DNA of 64,000 bases, from positions 1,996,001 to 2,060,000 of the forward strand of contig JACCIC010000037.1 of the NCBI GenBank assembly GCA_018907035.1, in the 5' to 3' direction. This stretch comes from Sycobia sp. Sy_11 (lineage: Eukaryota; Arthropoda; Insecta; Hymenoptera; Epichrysomallidae). Positions within the stretch are counted from its first letter, which is position 1. Each line of letters opens with the position of its first letter. The notes under the pieces are model-generated. The model did no database searches. It had not been told where the DNA came from and saw nothing but the letters and a program-made list of their open reading frames with translations. The position numbers were made by a program, and so were the translations under genes. Positions 58,169 through 64,000 of the stretch are shown here, piece after piece.

Positions 58169-58253
58169 AAGCACAACCCAGGGCTGCGCGCAAGCTCGAT
58201 CGTAACTCTTCAAGAGAAGGAAAAGCAACGCGAGAGCGGCACTCGGCGGTGCA
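58169..58253 (+). other. Candidate exon between consensus acceptor and donor
   Basis: The acceptor is a (TC)22 tract plus CCCCGCAG (AG at 58167-58168). The donor is GCA/GTAAGG with GT at 58254. The 85-nt interval is open in two of three frames; one reads KHNPGLRASSIVTLQEKEKQ and continues basic and charged, the other is Arg/Ser-rich and stops at the donor. I recognise neither. Both sites score well by eye and the spacing is normal for an exon, so this is the best splice pair seen, but the acceptor owes its strength to a microsatellite. Confidence 0.15.
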
Positions 58254-58351
58254 GTAAGGCGAGAGCAAGGTATACATAGTGTGCGGTGGACGCGTGGCGG
58301 ACGTCCCTATTATTATTGCATTCTGCATGCGGCAGGCACCGCGAGGGCCAA

Positions 58352-58384
58352 ACGTGTGTGTGCGCGCGCGCGCACACACACACA

Positions 58385-58385
<1 letters not shown>
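58352..58385 (+). repeat. Palindromic (GT)n(GC)n(AC)n tract
   Basis: GT units, then GC units, then AC units. The tract is both alternating purine-pyrimidine and self-complementary over about 28 bp, so it can form a hairpin or cruciform as well as Z-DNA. Confidence 0.93.

Positions 58386-58386
<1 letters not shown>

Positions 58387-58440
<54 letters not shown>
58387..58440 (+). repeat. (TA)27 microsatellite followed by a 10-bp direct duplication
   Basis: A perfect TA run directly after the palindromic tract. Two copies of GATGTACATA follow at 58441-58460. Confidence 0.96.
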
Positions 58441-58442
<2 letters not shown>

Positions 58443-58489
58443 TGTACATAGATGTACATAGCGTAGCAATGGCAGCGGTGGCGGCGGCA

Positions 58490-58860
58490 GTCCGCGGCAG
58501 CTCAGAGCGCACACACCGAGGTCGAGACTATTTACAGTCCCCGAGGTCCACTAAATTTTATAGTTAAATTACGGCCACTGCGACTAGATATTTTCTGTCC
58601 CGGTGATGGAGGCGCCCGGAACTCTCTCTCTCTCTCTCTCCCTCTACCCAAGTTGTTCGTCGGTGTAGCGAGCGTGATGGGCCGGCCGCCTTTAACCTCA
58701 CCCGGCGAGGGGCTAAATATAGACTCGCGGTCGCGGGCGGGGGTAAATATGCGCGCTCACGGCCCGGCCGGCTTGACGTTGATTAAGCGCGATAACTCCT
58801 TTTATGTCGCACGTTCAGCCAGGATCGAGGACGAGCAATGATAATAATGCGCACGGTGTG
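58490..58860. promoter_or_regulatory. Candidate regulatory island
   Basis: Unique GC-rich sequence with CpG, interspersed with AT words TTTTATAG, AAATTACGG, CTAAATATAG, GTAAATATG, TTGATTAAGC and TTTTATGTCG. The TTTATAG/TTTATG words resemble sites for Caudal or posterior Hox proteins. A short CT run lies at 58622-58641. Interpretation is speculative. Confidence 0.18.
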
Positions 58861-58869
58861 TCGAGGTAC

Positions 58870-60385
58870 GCATGTGGTCGATTGGTAGTTTGGGCCAAAT
58901 CTAACTAAAGACGATTCGCGCACTTCTTTATTGTGTATCTGCTCCTACTACCCGTGCAATTTCCAATGATAGATGAGCAAAGAGCTCCAACTGAATACGG
59001 CGTTTTTGGCAATGGCTGCCAAAATGAAAAATAATTATACTCCATGATTTTCAAACTGAAAGTACAGACAATATTTCGTAGGAATAGTTAATTTTATACA
59101 GCGCTCGCTCTACTATTTCATTTAAATTCAATCTATCTGATTTAAATACTCAGTAACTCGGCTTAACTGTTATATACGATGTACAACTACTACTAGTCAA
59201 CTTGTACGTGCATGTATTTTACCATTTGAAACGGTATTATTAAAGATCAGTTCACGAGATGATGGGCAAGGAAAAATTTTTCATCTATATAATTATAGTT
59301 GTCGATTTCAGATATTCCCCGCAATCTTCTTATTATCGCGTAAAGTGAACTTTCGCAGAAGGTTAATTATACAGACAGAGAGCGCGGTATTTTTTTGCGC
59401 CGCTTTCGTCACGAAATAGATTATCCTTTCGCGTATATACATATATAAAATCAGAATCGTGCCGGAGAGCGAAAGATCGGGGCTTTTCCCGAGCAGGACT
59501 CTATATAATATATAATTACGATGGATCCGACGTCAGCTCGCACAAGACGCTCTCTGAGGATGCACGCGGCAGCGAGCTTATAATAATAACGTTCGTCGGA
59601 TATTTACTTACACGAAACGGATAATTTTGCGATTTCAAGGTATACGGCGAAGAACAATGTTTGCAAGCCTGTTATCACTACAGTCGTGTATGACACTGGA
59701 GTCGCGATTACGCGTTGCCCGCTAAATATTTCCACAGAGTGTATGGCATATTATATTTAAAACTAATATATATCTCGCAGCAGAATTGGATAAATCAATA
59801 TCTCGTTAACTAAAAAACGTTTTAGTAAAGGAACGTTCGGATAAAGTAATGGATTAAATACTTAGTAAATACGACAAATCATCTACAATCTAAAATGTGT
59901 TAAGACCCGAAGGAAAGATTGCATCGAGGTCGCGGTACCGTTTTGATCAATTAGTAGCGAAGTAATAAAAGGTGTATACAAGTGAAATTGTACATAGTAA
60001 GTGCGCCAGATCAGAAGAAATAAAATTATTTAATTTAGAAATATCCCTCTCTTTTGAAAATAATATAAAATTTAAAGGAGGTATAAATACATTTTAAACC
60101 GTCTCAAACGCATTATTTACACATACGACCTATACATTTTTATCCATCCTTTTAAGATAAATTTGCTTGATACATATTAATACTACCGTATTTTAAATGA
60201 TTAAACGATTCTACACAAACTCCTTGCTCTTTTACAACACACAGCTCAATGCTATAAATACATACGAAAATACACCGTCTAAGATTTCTTGTTGCGCCAA
60301 AGCCGAAAACAGAAGCTATAGATTATCATTATACGTTTAGCCAGACTATTCGGCGAAATATAAGGGAAAAAATCATTGCTCTATC
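58870..60385. other. Mostly AT-rich unique interval
   Basis: 59350-59620 is more balanced. No supported gene or RNA. Confidence 0.65.
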
Positions 60386-60388
60386 TAA

Positions 60389-60418
60389 ACACACACACAC
60401 ACACACATATATATATAT
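60389..60418 (+). repeat. (AC)9(AT)6 compound tract
   Basis: AC passes into AT, an inverted version of the GT/TA order seen elsewhere. Confidence 0.94.
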
Positions 60419-60587
60419 GAATCCTGCAGACATCGCATGTACCACGAATACCCATCGTTTGATACGCGCGCTCAAGCCACTCTCGAATGACTCGGCACTA
60501 TATATATATATAAAATGATTGCGCTGATTCATGTCGAAATTATTGCTCATTTGCGAATTTATGAAATGGGGTCTCTTGACAGATGAG

Positions 60588-60594
<7 letters not shown>

Positions 60595-60636
<42 letters not shown>
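60595..60636 (+). repeat. (GA)21 microsatellite
   Basis: A perfect GA run preceded by an A7 run. Confidence 0.97.
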
Positions 60637-60638
<2 letters not shown>

Positions 60639-60639
60639 A

Positions 60640-61815
60640 CCAGAGAGAATACAATGAGGTCTTGATAGGCAGCTCACGCGCACAGCTAAGAGAAGAGAGC
60701 CTGGCCGGTTATAGTAACGAGGCCGTATTCGAATAGAACATAAGCGAGTCTTTCCTGAGAGGCTCGAGGAAGGAGAGGGTCTCGAGGAAAAGAATAAAAC
60801 AAGGACGTCACGCGCGTGTAACGCAGCGCATATATAATTATGCACATCTATTAATTGGAGTTAAAGTGGACTTTTAGTGTATGTAAAGCGTTTGACTACC
60901 CGTATACCGTAATTACGTTTCCACAAAGCGGAGACCATTATCGACGGATTTGCGGATCGGCGTTCGGTCAGATTATGCCGTTCGCACATCGTCTCGGGAG
61001 ATTTCCGAGGACGGTGATGCAACTGTATATACGTAAGCATATCTCTCGCGTATACGGCAGCTATTTTTACTTTGCCAATTCGCACGGCAAAGGGAAAAAG
61101 TACAAGATACGCATACACATATAGATATTTATGAAATTCTTCACGATATAAATTCTTTCTTAGCAATCGATAACAAGGTCGGGGTGTAAAAAATCATAAA
61201 ATCTCCGGAGGAAGTTCCCACTTATCTTAGTCAAAAGCCATGACTGCGAATGCGTTCTGAAAAGGCAAACTTGGAAATACAAAGTAATATATCACCCGCC
61301 GGGCAGAAGCTCCGCGTTCCCCGCACGGAATCTTTTTTTTTCTCTCTTCCTTTTTTGTTGTTCTTTTTTTTTTACTCCCGTTACTTTTAATAAAAGTTTT
61401 TCATATACCAGAGGCCAATATATACATCAGGTATAAGAGCGCACACGCCAGGCCTTACGGAATCCATTCGATTTCCAAAGTTAGCGCCATGCTCCGTTCC
61501 GACTTTTTGTGCACAGTTGGACGCTTTAACGCGCCAGAGCCATCCTTCTTAATGCAAACAAATATTAGACACCGACATTGTTTTGTATTGCTCTCGTGTA
61601 GCCGTGCGCGTGAACCGATGCACGGCGCCGCAGCTCGGGATAAAAATAAGAAAGGAGGCGAGTGAGGGGGTCGGGGGGCTCGAAAACGAAGACATATTTT
61701 TCCCGTGAATTTTTTGGAGCAAGAGGAGCAGCAGCGACAGCGGTAAGAGCAGAAATAATAATAACGAAAGAGGGCGATGAGGAGGAGGTGGAGGAGGAAA
61801 AAGACAACCGGCGCA
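60640..61815. other. Mixed unique interval
   Basis: 61330-61375 is T-rich (several T7-T9 runs). 61660-61800 is purine-rich with GAGGAGGAGG words. The frame at about 60855-61124 lacks an ATG at its start and matches nothing I know. Confidence 0.6.
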
Positions 61816-61820
61816 CGAGT

Positions 61821-61821
<1 letters not shown>

Positions 61822-61864
<43 letters not shown>
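61822..61864 (+). repeat. (GA)21 microsatellite
   Basis: A perfect GA run downstream of a purine-rich stretch with GGAGGAGGTGGAGGAGG. Confidence 0.97.
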
Positions 61865-61874
<10 letters not shown>

Positions 61875-62044
61875 TACCGCTTGAAAGCGCGTTGGAAGTG
61901 AAAAATCTATATAGGGTTCTTTTTGTATATGTAACTATGATATATATACGTCCGTATAAGTGAATGAGAGAAAGGCGCACGATACATACAAGATGTAGTG
62001 CTACACCTTACATATATATATTATGCGCGCATGTACGAGCGAGC

Positions 62045-62125
62045 GAGACAGAGAGAGGGAGAGAGAGTGAGAGAGACAGAGACAGAGCACAGAGAAGCGA
62101 GAAAGAAGGAAGATGAAGAAGAAGG
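62045..62125 (+). repeat. Imperfect purine-rich GA/GACA stretch
   Basis: GAGACAGAGAGAGGGAGAGAG and related words with interruptions; probably an old GA repeat. Confidence 0.8.
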
Positions 62126-62251
62126 GTATATGGTACCACCCTGCCTAACCTCGTTATTTTCCGAACGCGACGGGCTTCCTTTCAGTTTCCCGGGGACGGT
62201 GTAATCGCATTATCGCGTATCGTCGTTACGAGAACGACTGTACGATGTCTG

Positions 62252-62257
<6 letters not shown>

Positions 62258-62300
<43 letters not shown>
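62258..62300 (+). repeat. (AT)21 microsatellite
   Basis: A perfect AT run bounded by GTATATAC and ATATACACG. Confidence 0.96.
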
Positions 62301-62302
<2 letters not shown>

Positions 62303-62414
62303 GCATTATATGCACGTATTCTACCTCACGCGTATAGTCGCGAAAACATCACGCTTCATTCTCCGGATGGAGAATGAAATAGATAGTAAGAACGAGAGTG
62401 AGTAAGAAAGAGAA

Positions 62415-62419
<5 letters not shown>

Positions 62420-62466
<47 letters not shown>

Positions 62467-62490
62467 TTACAGAAAGAGAGAGAGAGAGAG
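62420..62490 (+). repeat. (AG)21 plus a second (AG)9 block
   Basis: Two AG blocks separated by AAAATTACAGAA, probably one repeat split by substitutions or insertion. Confidence 0.95.
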
Positions 62491-62509
62491 GGTGAGAACG
62501 TATAAAGAA

Positions 62510-64000
62510 TGGGATGTTCAATTTTCTGCGAAAATTTTTTGCGCCACTTGAACACTTTTTTCTTTTCGGTGGATTTTTTACTCGCTAAGTGACTTGATGT
62601 ATGAAAACTATAAAAAAGAGAACGCACGAAGCGGCAATAAAATTGAATAAAATATAATTCAATCAATTGTGTTAAATGCTTTAGACTTGAGAACTATTCG
62701 AAAATTTTCTAATTTAAATTCAGAAATAAAAGTTTCCAAACGTTCTGATTTCCACACCGTTTATTGAATTTTCTTGAAACTTGATTCTTGCGCATAAATA
62801 AAGGACATTGTCAACTAAAATTTAGAATAGTTTCATATTTACATAAAATATTCTTTACAAAAAAAAATTTGCTATCTCGAACTATATAGGTAGCACTGGC
62901 AATAAATCAAAATAAATAAGCCAAACGTCGGCGACAGCGTATCCGTCTCGGTATCTTTGGTATCGCTTTTACGTATTCCAGCACTCCGTATATTTCTGAA
63001 AGTGTTAAAAAAAATAATGGGCATTTTTAATTGCGTATGCAAGTTGAGTCTTTACTTCACGAGATAGTTCACCCCCGAGCGAAGCAGATAAGATAATTCT
63101 CGCGCGATAAAAATCAACTTTCACGTTAATGTCAAAAGATATTTCAAGCACTTTTGAGGTTAGAATGGTGTTAAAGAACGTTAATGTATTAGAATGATTT
63201 TTTGTCAAGCTGTAATGCAAGCTGTTCAAGATAATGTGTTTCTTTTTTTATATATTGCTTAAAACATTACGTAGATTCTTTATTCATAATATTTTAATGA
63301 GATTAAAGTTTTATGCAAGAACTATTAATAAGATACCGAAGTGTGTTACAAAGTTCGACGAATTCACAATTCTTTCGATGAGCAATGCCTCTTTTGCAAA
63401 CGCTAATTTTTATTCATTACAGCTCTCTGGTTTAATATTACATTAGAACATAAACCAGGCATAAACCATAGAGGCGAACTATCAAAGCATTTACGTAAAA
63501 CTTATTGCCCTGAACTAATCTAATCATACACTTGTTTTACAAACTGCTTAATACCGTCAAACGTTTAACAGCGGCAAGGGTCGTAAAATTTACAGGAACA
63601 TCAAAGCTTCTCGGAGGAGAAAAGGTTGCCCCCTCCCCTGGGTGCTTCGCTCCCCCCCCCCGTCGAGCGACAAAGATCGCGCGCTCGATTATTATAGAAA
63701 AGTGAAAGTCGAAGCGCGACAACAAAGCATTATCGCGTTAATATCCATTCGTATACATATTATAATATAATATAAGATAATATAATATACGTCCAGCGAC
63801 GAAACGTATTATTTACAAATGAACTATCCATTAATATATCTGCACGTCAATGCGGTATCGCAAGGTGTGCACGTATATGTATAGATGTTAATGTGTGTAC
63901 TATATATATTATAAATGGAAGAATGCACCCGCGCGCATGAACCAGCCCAAGAAACGCGTATCTAAAGATATTTCCATCATAATCCTTCCACCTATTGTCA
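62510..64000. other. AT-rich unique block to the window end
   Basis: Includes a C10 run at 63652 next to a CpG-rich patch (63650-63720) and a short TATAATATAATATAAG-type stretch at 63756-63790. No supported gene or RNA. Confidence 0.65.
63652..63661 (+). repeat. Poly(C) homopolymer, 10 bp
   Basis: A C run following GCTTCGCT. Confidence 0.88.

Overview
This is a eukaryotic, very probably insect, non-coding window. No reading frame in it can be defended as a real gene. There are no bacterial gene arrays, no rRNA, no tRNA and no CRISPR. The features that stand out are an extreme density of dinucleotide microsatellites (GA/CT, TA and GT/CA tracts, many of 40-110 bp), repeated 10-12 bp poly(C)/poly(G) homopolymers, and abundant CpG with no sign of depletion. 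AT-rich unique DNA alternates sharply with GC- and CpG-rich, repeat-laden DNA. This composition fits a hymenopteran genome (ant or parasitoid wasp type) best, but that is an inference from composition and another arthropod is possible.

Layout. 1-3740 is mixed and rich in GA/CT tracts. 3741-5400 is AT-rich and almost repeat-free. 5401-6850 holds several compound repeats. 6850-9120 is AT-rich with a less AT-rich island at about 7380-7800. 9340-11060 is GC-rich, with a TATA-like element at 9367. 11300-15720 is mixed. 15890-16425 is a CpG-rich block. 16895-17006 is the longest alternating purine-pyrimidine tract. 18180-19440 is AT-rich with a weak promoter/donor pair. 19450-21660 is repeat-rich. 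21660-24660 is unique sequence, including the island 24290-24640. 24893-24964 is a 24-bp tandem repeat. 27300-32000 is mostly unique and includes a degenerate CATAAAYCC-like array at 29687-29943. 32060-40175 has the densest alternation of CT and GA tracts plus four TA tracts at 38037-38462. 40200-42160 is AT-rich. 42160-44470 is mixed and includes possible mobile-element debris. 44700-48700 and 53300-58000 are largely AT-rich, separated by repeat-rich GC blocks. 58116-58460 carries the best splice-like signal pair and a palindromic GT-GC-AC tract. 58460-64000 is mixed.

How the parts may relate. The window could be a gene desert or the inside of a very long intron of a developmental gene; the sequence alone cannot decide. 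Possible regulatory function is suggested only by GC-rich unique islands containing TAAT-type words (7380-7800, 24290-24640, 42160-42420, 58490-58860) and by the GA tracts, which offer GAGA-type binding sites. Reading frames of 60-200 codons are common here because dinucleotide repeats contain no stop codons; almost all are artefacts of those repeats. The unusual structure in this window is at the level of DNA shape (Z-DNA, triplex and cruciform potential) rather than genes.
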